Below are positions 25,053-34,700 of a DNA stretch of 64,000 nucleotides, one piece after another. A program made the translations under genes and the position numbers. Positions within the stretch are counted from its first letter, which is position 1. Every line of letters begins with the position of its first letter. The stretch is from Sorghum bicolor (Eukaryota > Streptophyta > Magnoliopsida > Poales > Poaceae), in NCBI RefSeq assembly GCF_000003195.3, contig NW_018396400.1, positions 343,163-407,162 on the forward strand. Reading direction: 5' to 3'. The notes under the pieces were generated by a model. That model made no database searches and was not told the origin of the DNA. It saw only the letters and a list, made by a program, of their open reading frames with translations.

Positions 25053-25864
25053 TTTGGCGATTACTGTTCACATGTCTATTTAAAACAAAAGAAATTGCTT
25101 TCAAAACTGGATTTCAACTTATAGATCTATAAGCCTTTTTGAGAAAAATTTCGTTTACAAAACTAAGAGTGTGCCAGTGGTCATATCCTTTATGCCCAAA
25201 TAAGGACTTTAGGTGGCTATTTAAGTACTAACTTGGGGGCTTGCATCATATTTTGATTTCACTGTTGCCCATGCAGCAAGGTAATTGTATGGGTGCCATT
25301 CGCTTGAATGGTAATGTATGGTTCCCTTTGCCTCTACGCTTCGGTAAGTGGGAGTTGTGAGAGCATGGTTGTCCAACTGGCAATCTAGGGGAGTGCTAGT
25401 GTGATACCGGAAGTACTTACATGTCAAAACCATGTACTTACCAAGGTGTTTAATTGTGGGTTGTGCCGTCTGTTGAGACGATGCCGTCTTTGGACAAGGA
25501 TCGGGTAGTTGTACTACATGTGCGTGTATTTGGGAATGCACGTGCGTGTGAGTGCTTAATCTTTATTTTTCTGCAATGCATTTGTTCATACTGTTGGGAT
25601 GGGCTGAAGTGGATTTTCTGCAGGTACATAACAGCGATTCGTGTAGAACGACTAGTTTTACGCTATGAGAGAACGTTGTATGCCACCGTATATCCGCTAG
25701 AATTATTTTTTTTTGCTAAGTTTTTGAGGACGTAAGATGCGTGCATACATCATGGTTTGTTCATCCCATGTTGTTACATTTACCTTCCCTTATAAACTGA
25801 TTCTTCTGTTAATTAAAAACTGGTTGATTAATAACTTGACTCATCCGGGGTAAATTTCTCACAG
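25053..25864 (+). other. Leader between primer-binding site and ORF1, with splice-like signals
   Basis: No convincing coding region is seen in these 812 bp. Good 5' splice-donor matches occur at 25281 (CAAG|GTAATT) and 25344 (TTCG|GTAAGT). The leader ends in AATTTCTCACAG, a textbook 3' splice acceptor, directly against the ATG of the next ORF. A spliced transcript joining the LTR leader to ORF1 is a reasonable inference. A T-run is at about 25708-25716. Confidence 0.5.
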
Positions 25865-26914
25865 ATGGCTCGCACAAAGCAGACCGCTCGCAAGTCCACT
25901 GGAGGACGTGCGCCACGTGGACAGCTCGCGCCTCGCACCACTTTCCGGGAGGGCTACTTCTTGGAGGAGTTTGGGATGCCCACGCTTCTTTTGCGTGTGC
26001 TGGCCCTTGTGGGGTATACAGAGGAGCAGCGACCTGTATACTCCTGGGTGACTGAGGAGCCGAGCGATAGAGACGACCTAGTCGCTGTGGAGGTTACCGT
26101 CCCACCACTCCACGAGGACTCGGAGTGGGAGGGGTGGCGCATTCGTGCCTATGGAGTCACGCCGGGAGAGGGGGCTAGCAGAGTTGCCTTCTCTGTCCTA
26201 CGCATCATCATGGAGTGTTTTCCGCTGAGCCTAGCACAGGCTATGGCGGGAGTGTTTCCTCGTGGTGACCCTGCTAACACCTTCTGGGAGCAGTCTCCCA
26301 ACATGGCACGCTGGCCTGGACTTCATGAGATTGAAGACAGTGACAACGCAGCAATGAGTGCTATGTTTGCTATGATGCAGACCTTGGATGCTACCCAGTC
26401 TTGCATGTACAAGATCAATGACTGGAACAAGACCTTGACGGAGAGGCAAGAGAAGAAGAAGAAGAGGCACTCGGATCATGTCAGAGATCTGAGGCTCCAG
26501 ATAGACCTTCTCACTGCTACCAGGGATGACGCTGAGGCCCGTGAGAGAGCTGCCAACAAGGAGATCGCTACCTTGCGTGCACGTGTGGCACGCTATGAGC
26601 AGTACGAGCGGAATGCCGACAGGATGATGGCCCAGTTGGTCACTGAGAGGAATGAAGCCCGGAACGATGCTCACCAGCTGGGGCACTGGCTCTTTGACCG
26701 AGAGCAGTACATCACTCAGCTACACGAGGACTACCACGTGCTGTACAACCAGCTTCACCACGTTCCCGCGCCTGGAGCTGCTGAGATGGAGCCTGGGGTT
26801 ATCAACCCCAATGGAGGCGAGGAGGACGCTGACCTTCCACCTGCACCTGCGCCTGCACCCGACGACCACGTGGTTCTTGCTGCCGAGTCTGACGTTGGTA
26901 GCGAGCACGAGTAG
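25865..26914 (+). CDS. Element-encoded protein with a histone H3-tail N-terminus (ORF1, 349 aa)
   Basis: Residues 2-14 read ARTKQTARKSTGG, identical to histone H3 positions 1-13; over H3 1-21 the match is 19 of 21. K4, R8, K9 and S10 are kept, whereas K14, K18 and K23 are replaced by R, G and R. There is no histone fold afterwards. Residues 27-165 form a Trp-containing globular region I do not recognise. Residues 196-201 are a basic patch (EKKKKR, possible nuclear signal), about 185-297 are predicted coiled coil, and 305-349 are an acidic Pro/Ala-rich tail. The frame is intact although the neighbouring gag-pol is broken. The start is chosen because the H3 match begins at this ATG, which directly follows a splice-acceptor-like CTCACAG. 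Extra ORFs upstream of gag are known in some grass gypsy elements; one with an H3 tail is not something I recall. A nuclear, chromatin-interacting role is inference. Confidence 0.8.
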   Translation: MARTKQTARKSTGGRAPRGQLAPRTTFREGYFLEEFGMPTLLLRVLALVGYTEEQRPVYSWVTEEPSDRDDLVAVEVTVPPLHEDSEWEGWRIRAYGVTPGEGASRVAFSVLRIIMECFPLSLAQAMAGVFPRGDPANTFWEQSPNMARWPGLHEIEDSDNAAMSAMFAMMQTLDATQSCMYKINDWNKTLTERQEKKKKRHSDHVRDLRLQIDLLTATRDDAEARERAANKEIATLRARVARYEQYERNADRMMAQLVTERNEARNDAHQLGHWLFDREQYITQLHEDYHVLYNQLHHVPAPGAAEMEPGVINPNGGEEDADLPPAPAPAPDDHVVLAAESDVGSEHE

Positions 26915-27260
26915 GCTAGTAGTTCCATCGCTAGTCATAGTGGCGCTTTTGTCTCTTTCGTTGTTGGCATGTAACCCTTATGAGTATAACTCATGTGTGT
27001 TGGATCGTCATATGTTGTGGTGCTACCTGAACACCTCAAGTCCAGTGTATGTATGCTGGCAATTTTGGATGATGTATGCCTCAGATGATGTCTTTTATTC
27101 AGTAATATAAGTAGTGATGTTATGGATTGTGGAAATGAATCTTTATGCCTGCGTATTGTTGAATGAATTCATTTCTTCCAATAATGCACTGGCATGATTA
27201 TTACATTCGCTTACAATGTTGTAACATCACCTAATGATTACTTGATGCTGAAATATGTAG
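26915..27260 (+). other. Spacer between ORF1 and gag
   Basis: This 346-bp AT-rich stretch has no convincing ORF. It ends AAATATGTAG directly before the gag ATG, again a possible splice acceptor. That mirrors the arrangement in front of ORF1 and suggests gag could be expressed from a differently spliced mRNA. Confidence 0.45.
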
Positions 27261-28249
27261 ATGGTTGACACTCGCCGTACCGCTAGTGGCTCTCTGGTGG
27301 GAGATGGTTCCGGCCAGGGCGATGGAGGCAATGGAAATGGTGGAAATGGTAATGGAGGCAATGGGGGTAATGGAGCAAACCCAAGGACCAAACTGCCACC
27401 TCCACCTCCCAACCCATTGACAGCTGAGCAGCTCTTCCAGCAGTTCCTCGGCAGTCAGCGCAACATGGAGGCCACATTGCGTGACATTGCAGCAAACACC
27501 AGTCACGGAGGCCACCGTGACCGCCCAGTGAATCAGTATAGCACTTTCAAGGATTTTCTGGACACGGATCCGCCAAAGTTCTTGCAAGCTAAGGAACCGC
27601 TCGAGGCTCTCGAGTGGATCAATACCATGGAAGACAAGTTTCGCCTGCTCCGCTTGACTGAGTCGCTGAAGGTTGAGTATGGTGCCCATCAACTGCAGGG
27701 GCCGGCTGGAATTTGGTGGTCCCACCAACGCACCACTTTTCCGCCGAATGCTCCTATCACCTGGCGCAGTTCACCCAGATATTCCGCAGCACCTATGTCC
27801 CACCAGGTCTGATGGCCATGAAAGTGTCTGAGTTCATGAGGCTCACTCAAGGCAGTAAAAGTATGAATGAATATCTGCAAGAGTTCAATAAACTGTCCCG
27901 TTATGCTCCGTCATATGTGGACACTGAAGAGAAGAAGATAGAAAGTTTCAAAAGAGGCCTCAATACAAAGATGGCTAAAACCATGGGTATCAATTCGAGG
28001 ACTACATTCAATGCGTTCATCAGCGACTGCTTGACTCAAGAAAATAATAACAATCTGCATGCCGCTTCCAAGAATCGCAAGAGAGGCTTCGAGGGAGGAT
28101 CTTCCCAGTTCCGACCTCCAATGCCTAACCGTCAGCAGTATCGCCCTCCTGTTCAGAACTCAAGGTTTCGTGCACCTGCTCCCAAGAGGAATGCTCCACC
28201 ACCTCCGAAGAATCAGAGGGGCTATCGCCCACCTGCACCCCAAGCTTAA
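27261..28249 (+). pseudogene. gag segment (capsid), frameshifted and truncated
   Basis: Starts MVDTRRTASG, has a Gly/Asn-rich low-complexity stretch (about residues 17-45), then the retrotransposon gag core (DPPKFLQAKEPLEALEWI ... LQGPAGIWW). The core shifts frame at about 27763 and continues with a YVPPGLMAMKVSEFMRLTQ block to a basic Pro/Arg-rich tail. The frame then meets TAA at 28247. Gag would form the cytoplasmic particle that packages element RNA. The ATG directly follows an AG dinucleotide. Confidence 0.85.
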
Positions 28250-28285
28250 GCTAAGACTAGAGGTTCCACGGCAGCTTCTTCCGCC

Positions 28286-29386
28286 GTGAGAGGCCCGTGC
28301 TTCAACTATAACCAACCAGGTCACTTCGCCAAGTACTGCCCATACCCGAAGAAGCAGACAACCTACCAAGCCCGTGCTCACCACACCTCTGTGAATGAGA
28401 TTCCTGATGGCGAACCAGTCACTGCGGGTACGTTTCTTGTCAACAAACATCCTGCAGTTGTTTTATTTGATTCTGGATCATCGCATTCTTTCATGAGTCA
28501 AGCATATGCACGGTCACATGAGTTAAAACTTAAGCAATTGGATTATGGGTACCGCATCAGTTCTGCTGGTGCTGACGTCCTATCTAATCAAATGCTTGAG
28601 CATGCAACTTTTGAAATTGGAGATAAAGCATATAGAGTTAATTTGGTAGTGTTACCTGGGTTAACTATGGATGTGATCTTGGGTATGGATTGGATGAAAG
28701 ATAAGCAAGTGGTGATTGATACTGGGAATAGAACCGTTACCCTCACAGATCCTCAGGGTAATGACACTTTTCAAGTGGTATTACCTCGAGTTGCAGACAT
28801 GACCAAGTTAACCTATGCTATTCGAGCTTCTTCGCTTGCCGAGATTCCAGTAGTCTGTGAATTCCCTGATGTCTTTCCTGAAGATTTGCCTGGGTTGCCT
28901 CCTAAAAGAGACATTGAGTTTGCAATTGATTTAGTGCCTGGTACAGCTCCAATCTGCAAGAGACCGTATCGTATGCCTCCCAATGAGTTAGCAGAGCTGA
29001 AGAAACAGTTGTATGAGCTGAAGAAGTTGGGTTTCATCAGGCCAAGTACTTCTGAATGGGGTTGTCCAGCTTTGTTTGTGAAGAAGAAAGATCATTCCTT
29101 GAGGCTATGTGTTGACTATCGGCCGCTCAATGCCGTGACAATCAAGAACAAGTATCCTCTGCCGAGAATTGATATTTTGTTTGATCAGTTGTCTAAAGCT
29201 AAAGTGTTTTCCAAGATTGACTTGAGATCAGGGTATCACCAGATCAGGATTCGTCCTGAAGATATACATAAGACTGCTTTCGTTACTAGATACGGGTTGT
29301 ATGAATATCTTGTTATGTCTTTCGGCCTAACAAATGCTCCTGCATACTTTATGTATCTTATGAATTCAGTCTTTATGCCCGAATAG
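28286..29386 (+). pseudogene. zinc knuckle, protease and N-terminal reverse transcriptase segment
   Basis: Opens with a gag zinc knuckle ([14 protein letters not shown]) whose second cysteine is tyrosine, so metal binding should be impaired. An aspartic protease follows with the active-site DSG at 28469 ([11 protein letters not shown]) and flap-side ILGMDWM. The RT then runs through the fingers/palm with RSGYHQIRI and [14 protein letters not shown] at 29384, nine codons before the RT catalytic pair, cuts the frame. The true frame continues on both sides; the start given is simply the first ATG after the previous stop. Confidence 0.85.
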
Positions 29387-29395
29387 GATAAGTTC

Positions 29396-31135
29396 GTGAT
29401 TGTATTCTTGGATGACATTCTGATCTACTCTGCAAATGAAGAAGAACACGCCCAGCATCTGCGAGTTGCACTTACCAGACTAAGAGAGCATAAGTTGTAT
29501 GCCAAGTTCAGTAAATGTGAGTTTTGGTTAAAGGAAGTTGCCTTCCTTGGCCATATCATTTCTGAAAATGGCATATCAGTCAACCTGTCAAAGGTACAAG
29601 AGGTCATGGATTGGCAACCGCCCACGTCTGTGCATGAAGTTCGGAGTTTTCTAGGAATGGCAGGATATTATCGCCGTTTCATTCCAGATTTCTCTAAGAT
29701 TGCCAAGCCAATGACAAGTCTACTACAGAAAGAACACAAGTTTGTCTGGACAGAAGAGTGTGAGGCAGCTTTCCGCACCCTGCGAGAATTGCTAACCACT
29801 GCTCCTGTTTTGGCACAGCCTGATATCGAGAAGCCGTTTGAGGTGTACTGTGATGCATCGAAGACCGGTTTAGGGTGTGTGCTGATGCAAGAAGGCCGAG
29901 TGATCGCTTATGCTTCACATCAGTTGAGAAAGCATGAAGTCAACTATCCCACGCATGATCTTGAGTTAGCTGCAGTTGTGCATGCCTTGAAGATATGGAG
30001 GCACTATCTGTTGGGAAATGTATGCAATATCTATACAGATCACAAAAGTCTCAAGTACATTTTTACCCAACCTGAGCTTAACATGAGACAACGAAGATGG
30101 TTAGAGCTAATCAAGGACTATGACTTGACAGTGCACTATCACCCTGGCAAGGCAAACGTAGTTGCGGATGCTTTGAGTCGCAAGTTACATCATCATGCTG
30201 TGAAGCCGATGGTTGAAGAGAGGTTCAATCTGATGCATCCTGCAGTCCTGCATGATATCCAAGTTCGATGTTCTCTTGACCAGCAGATCATTGAAGGCCA
30301 AAAGACTGATCCTGGCATATATCACCTCAAAGAAAGAATGAAGAAGGAATCAATTCCGCATTTCAGAATCGATGACAGTGGTGTACTTTGGTTCGATACT
30401 CGTCTTGTCGTGCCGAAGGACCGAGAACTCAAGAACAAGATAATGGATGAGGCTCACCTTTCCAAGCTATCCATTCACCCTGGAAGCAACAAGATGTATC
30501 ATGACCTAAGACCCCGCTATTGGTGGACCAAGATGAAGAAAGAGATAGCAGCATATGTGGCTCGATGCGATACTTGTTGTCGTGTCAAGGCCATTCACAT
30601 GAAGCCGGCAGGTTTGTTAAAGCCGTTACCAGTTCCTGCTTGGAAGTGGGATGACATAAGTATGGATTTCATCACGGGTCTGCCAACTACACAAAAGGGT
30701 AATGATTCAATTTGGGTAGTCGTTGATCGACTAACCAAGTCAGCTCACTTCTTACCTGTCAAGACAACATACAGACCACCTCAATATGCTGACCTCTACA
30801 TTAAAGAGATTGTCCGTTTACATGGGGTACCCAAGACCATCGTATCTGATAGAGGATCGCAGTTCACCGCTCACTTTTGGACCCGTTTACATGAGGGTAT
30901 GGGTACTAAGTTGCTGCACAGCACTGCTTATCATCCTCAGACTTCGGGTCAGACTGAAAGACTTAATCAAATTCTTGAAGACATGTTGAGAGCTTGTGTG
31001 CTGTCTGCCAAGGGTTCGTGGGAATCTTGGCTACCTCTGGCTGAGTTTTCCTACAACAATAGCTATCAAGGGAGTATCAAGATGGCGCCGTTTGAAGCTT
31101 TATATGGCAGAAAGTGTAGAACTCCGTTGAACTAG
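29396..31135 (+). pseudogene. Reverse transcriptase palm, RNase H and integrase core segment
   Basis: The RT catalytic FLDD starts at about 29405, with its two Asp codons at 29411-29416. RT thumb and connection follow ([12 protein letters not shown]), then RNase H (CDAS with Asp at 29852; [15 protein letters not shown]). Integrase has an HHCC zinc domain at about 30450-30590 and the DDE core with Asp 30665, Asp 30848 and Glu 30956, all present. A TAG at 31133 cuts the frame before the C-terminal domain. All catalytic residues I can check are intact despite the stops. Confidence 0.88.
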
Positions 31136-31699
31136 GTAGAAGCGGGAGAAAGGAGATACTACAGTATTGACTTTGTTCCCGAAGCTGAAAAGAAGGTTCG
31201 AACCATCCAAGAACACATGAAAGCTGCACAGTCCCGACAAAAGAGTTATGCTGATATTAGAAGAAGACCATTAATGTTCGAAGTGGGTGACTATGTTTAT
31301 CTCAAGGTTTCACCGATAAAAGGTACACAAAGGTTTGGAGCCAAGAGGAAGCTTGCACCAAGATATGTGGGTCCATACAGGATTCTTGAAAGAAGAGGTG
31401 AAGTTGCTTACAAGTTGCAGTTGCCTGAGTCAATGAGTTCCATCTTTCCGATCTTTCACGTCTCTCAGTTGAAGAAGTGTTTACGAGTACCCGAAGAAAG
31501 GGTCGATGAGCGAGATTTGAAGCTAGCAGCTGATCTTGTCTATAAAGAAGAACCAGTAAGAATTGTGGATAGCAAAGAAAGAATTACTCGGAATCGCTTG
31601 GTGCGCACTTACAAGGTTGTGTGGAGCTACCATGATGATAGAGATGCATCATGGGAAACTGAGGATTACCTGAAAGAAGTTTATCCCGAATTCCATTAA
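31136..31699 (+). pseudogene. Integrase C-terminus with chromodomain
   Basis: In-frame continuation after the TAG. It includes a basic integrase C-terminal region (GDYVYLKVSP, GPYRILERRGEVAYKLQLP, FPIFHVSQLKKC) and ends in a chromodomain-like module at about 31540-31699 (EEPVRIVDSKE, then VVWSYHDDRDASWE). Its aromatic and acidic residues sit where chromodomains bind methyl-lysine peptides. In chromoviruses this module steers integration toward marked chromatin. This context matters because the same element encodes an H3-tail mimic upstream. Confidence 0.8.
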
Positions 31700-31739
31700 A
31701 CCTGGTTAGTAAACCCAAATCTCGGGACGAGATTTCTTT

Positions 31740-31752
31740 AAGGGGGTAGGGC
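31740..31752 (+). promoter_or_regulatory. Polypurine tract (plus-strand primer)
   Basis: AAGGGGGTAGGG followed by C lies directly before the 3' LTR start at 31753. RNase H would leave this tract as primer for plus-strand DNA. The purine run, with one internal T, is typical of chromoviruses. Confidence 0.85.
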
Positions 31753-34700
31753 TGTAACACCTCCGTGTTAAGCATGCATTATGCATATAACTAATTAACC
31801 TTAAACCTTCATTTAAGCATGGCATAAGCATCATCAAGCACTAACCCTAAATGCATCATTATTTTATGTGTTGCATTTGTTTTAATTTAATTAATTGCTT
31901 GAGTGTTGTTTTGTTAATTAATTGTCTTGCAAACAACTTGATCAAGTTTGGATCCATGTGCCTAGCCTTTCAAAATGATTTAGCAAAACTTATTGCAAAA
32001 GATTTGGTGCATTTTGGAGCAAAAGAAAATAAATTGGAAAGAATTTCCTATTATGCCCAAGATTCAAAATAAATTTGTGGTTCAAAAATTATTTAGAATT
32101 TTGAGTTGAGACCTAAATGAAAGTTGTTCAGCTTGAAATTCTCTGCAACTTTTATTTTGGGCACTTTTCATGAAAAAGCTTTTAAATTTGCCGAATAATT
32201 GCATTTGAGTTGGATTCAAAAAAAATAAAAGGGGAACCAGCGCGAATCGGCCCACACCGGCCCACCCGCCGCGTCCGCGTCCGCGTCGCCGCGCGCCTCC
32301 CGCGCACCGCGTGGCCGACCGGCCGCAGGGCAGGAGCGCCACGCGCTCGACGTCGCCTGGCCGCCGCGCCGCGTGGCCGGCGATGCCTGGCGAGCGGGCC
32401 CTACGACCGTGTACACCCGAAATGGGACGCGCCTCGTCCCATTTCACTCTCGCACTCGCTCAGCTGCGCCCTGCTCGCTCTCCCTCGCTCTCGCCGCGGC
32501 AGCCGCTGCCGCGCGCACGCCACCGCGACGCTCGCCGTCGCCGGCGTGTTCGGCCGTCACCGTGCCCGCTCAAGCCTCGCCTGCGCACGCTCGAGCTTCG
32601 CCACCACCTGCGCCACCCATCCGCTCGCTTCCCGCCGCGGCCATCGTCGGTAAGGAGGCCGATTTGGCCGGTTCTTCCGCATCGCCATGGGCGGAACTCC
32701 GCAAGCTCGCGCGCCGCCGCGTCTCTGCCTCCCTGCTCCCTCCTTTTCTCTCTCTGCGCGCACCGGAGCCGCTAGACCTCGAATCGAGCGTCCGCACGCT
32801 CTATCGGAACAATGCGCGCGTAACGGCCACCGCGCATTGCTCGTCGGAGCTTTTCTCCGCCGCCGTGCTGCCATGCACGCGGCCGAGAACCTCCAGCGCC
32901 CGACACACACACCAAACCTTAGGACTAGATCCGCCTCGCACTCGCACACGCGGTGCGCTCCTCGTCGGGGCCAACCGGCGCCGGAGACGGCCACCGCACC
33001 TCCGTGCCGACCGCCGGAGCGTCGGCCGCCGCCTCGACCTGGCCGTGGGGTCTTGGGCCGAGGGGCTCAGCCTGGCAGCGGCCGCGGCCTGCTGGGCCGG
33101 CCCAGGCGCTAGGGTTTCAGCCCTTTTTTCTTTTATTTGATTTTCAGAAAAATGTTTTGATTAAGTTTGAATTTGTAGCTAGAGCAAATGAGATCCAAAT
33201 TTGATGAAATTTGTTTTGTTAGACTTCTACTGAGTAGATCTGTCATTGAAAAATATGAGATGTATTTTTGGTGAATATTTTCTGTGTAGATTTATTTAGT
33301 TGCTTAAATAGCTGAAATCTGAGTAAATGCATAGTAAATAGTTTGTTGCTCTGAAAAATGTGATTCTTGTTTTGCTAGACTCTATGTGTGATGTAGTTGC
33401 TGGAAAAATTTAATGGAATGCAGTTACTGTACAAAAATATTGGAAAATGAATTAATTTCATTTTGGGCTGATTCTTGTATGATTTTTAATAAATAAAATA
33501 TGTAGAATTATGCCTTGATAATTTTTGCTAACTTCTCTTGTGCTAAGTAGTATTAGACAAAAATATGAAATCTGTTGTTTGACACTTTTCACTGCACAAA
33601 GTTATTAAATGTGCATTTCTGACCAGTAGCTTCATCTTTTTGTGTAGGCTGCTGTACTTAGCAAACTGTGTTGAAAAATTTATCATGGTTCTGTTATAGC
33701 ATAGTGTAGCTCCTGTAATTTTTGTAGAATTTTCTGAACTGTCTAGACAGAGGTCACAGTTCAGGCCTATTTATTCACATGAAAAGATAAGTAATAGGAT
33801 TAAAACGATTTAATGGTTTTTATATCCATTCTTGTGCATTTTCGATTATGTGATGCTTGCTGGTTCCTTGTTTGAGCATCATAGCTGAAATGTGATGCTG
33901 GTAATGAATCCTAGTTTTTCTCGTGTTTTTGCGTTTTTGTGTGTGTGCCTAGCCACACCGCTCTTCTTTGTGCACTTCTCTAAGTGTTTAGAGAAGAAGT
34001 ATGCACTTACTCCGTAAATGAGTTAGGTTGTTAGTAGAAAAGAGATGCGCACCTATTCTATCAAAAGATTTATTAATCATCTTCATCCATGATCATCATA
34101 CATCGTACATTCATGATACTTATGCACGTGCATCGCATCATACAGGTTTGCAAGAGGACCTCCCGTATTCGGAGATAGAGGAGAATGTTCAGGAGGAGCC
34201 CCAGCCGGAGGTCTCACAAGAAGAAGGCAAAGAGGAACTGCCGGAGTGCCCAGACCACCGCGCGTCTGACTTTGTGCAAGGCAAGCACCGGAGCATCCCC
34301 TTACCTATGCTTTCTAACAGTCTAATTATGCTTTTTGATTGTTGCATTAAGTATAGGAGTTGTGTGACACCGTTGCTGCATATTATCCTTGCTTTACCAT
34401 TGATTATCCTACCTTGATATACCCTGCTAGTCTAGGGCGAGTTTATGCTTAGCCTGCTTAGACGGTAGAAGTCGGGTGATTTCCTGTCATCCGCGAGATA
34501 GGTGGTTACCTATGATTGATGGAAATTCTCATGTTGCTAATCATCTGGTTAATGGCTATGGATGATAAATGGAGACCGGACGGAGTCTTGTGGGGTTGTT
34601 GGACCATAGTGATTCTGTCTGTGTCGATTAAGGACCGTACCGTTGTTGTACCCCAAGTCATGTTGAACGCACGCCTCATGTTTAGCTGGCCGGATAAGTC

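Larger units (their letters stand above)
27261..31699 (+). pseudogene. gag-pol polyprotein of the Tekay-like element, broken
   Basis: Reads gag, zinc knuckle, protease, reverse transcriptase, RNase H, integrase, chromodomain. Four lesions interrupt it: a one-base loss at about 27763, and in-frame stops at 28247-28249 (TAA), 29384-29386 (TAG) and 31133-31135 (TAG). After the frameshift all pieces lie in one frame, so the decay is by point changes with no large deletion. It ends 53 bp before the 3' LTR. The segments are listed separately. This copy cannot make its own reverse transcriptase-integrase by ordinary translation. Confidence 0.9.

Noticed and set aside
25454..25735. 93-codon ORF in the Tekay-like leader
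   Set aside because: No motif, overlaps splice-like leader sequence, and ends in a T-run; better explained as untranslated leader.
25865..26914. A host histone H3 gene or H3 pseudogene
   Set aside because: Only the first 21 or so residues match H3. The histone fold is absent and the ORF lies between the primer-binding site and gag of a retrotransposon.
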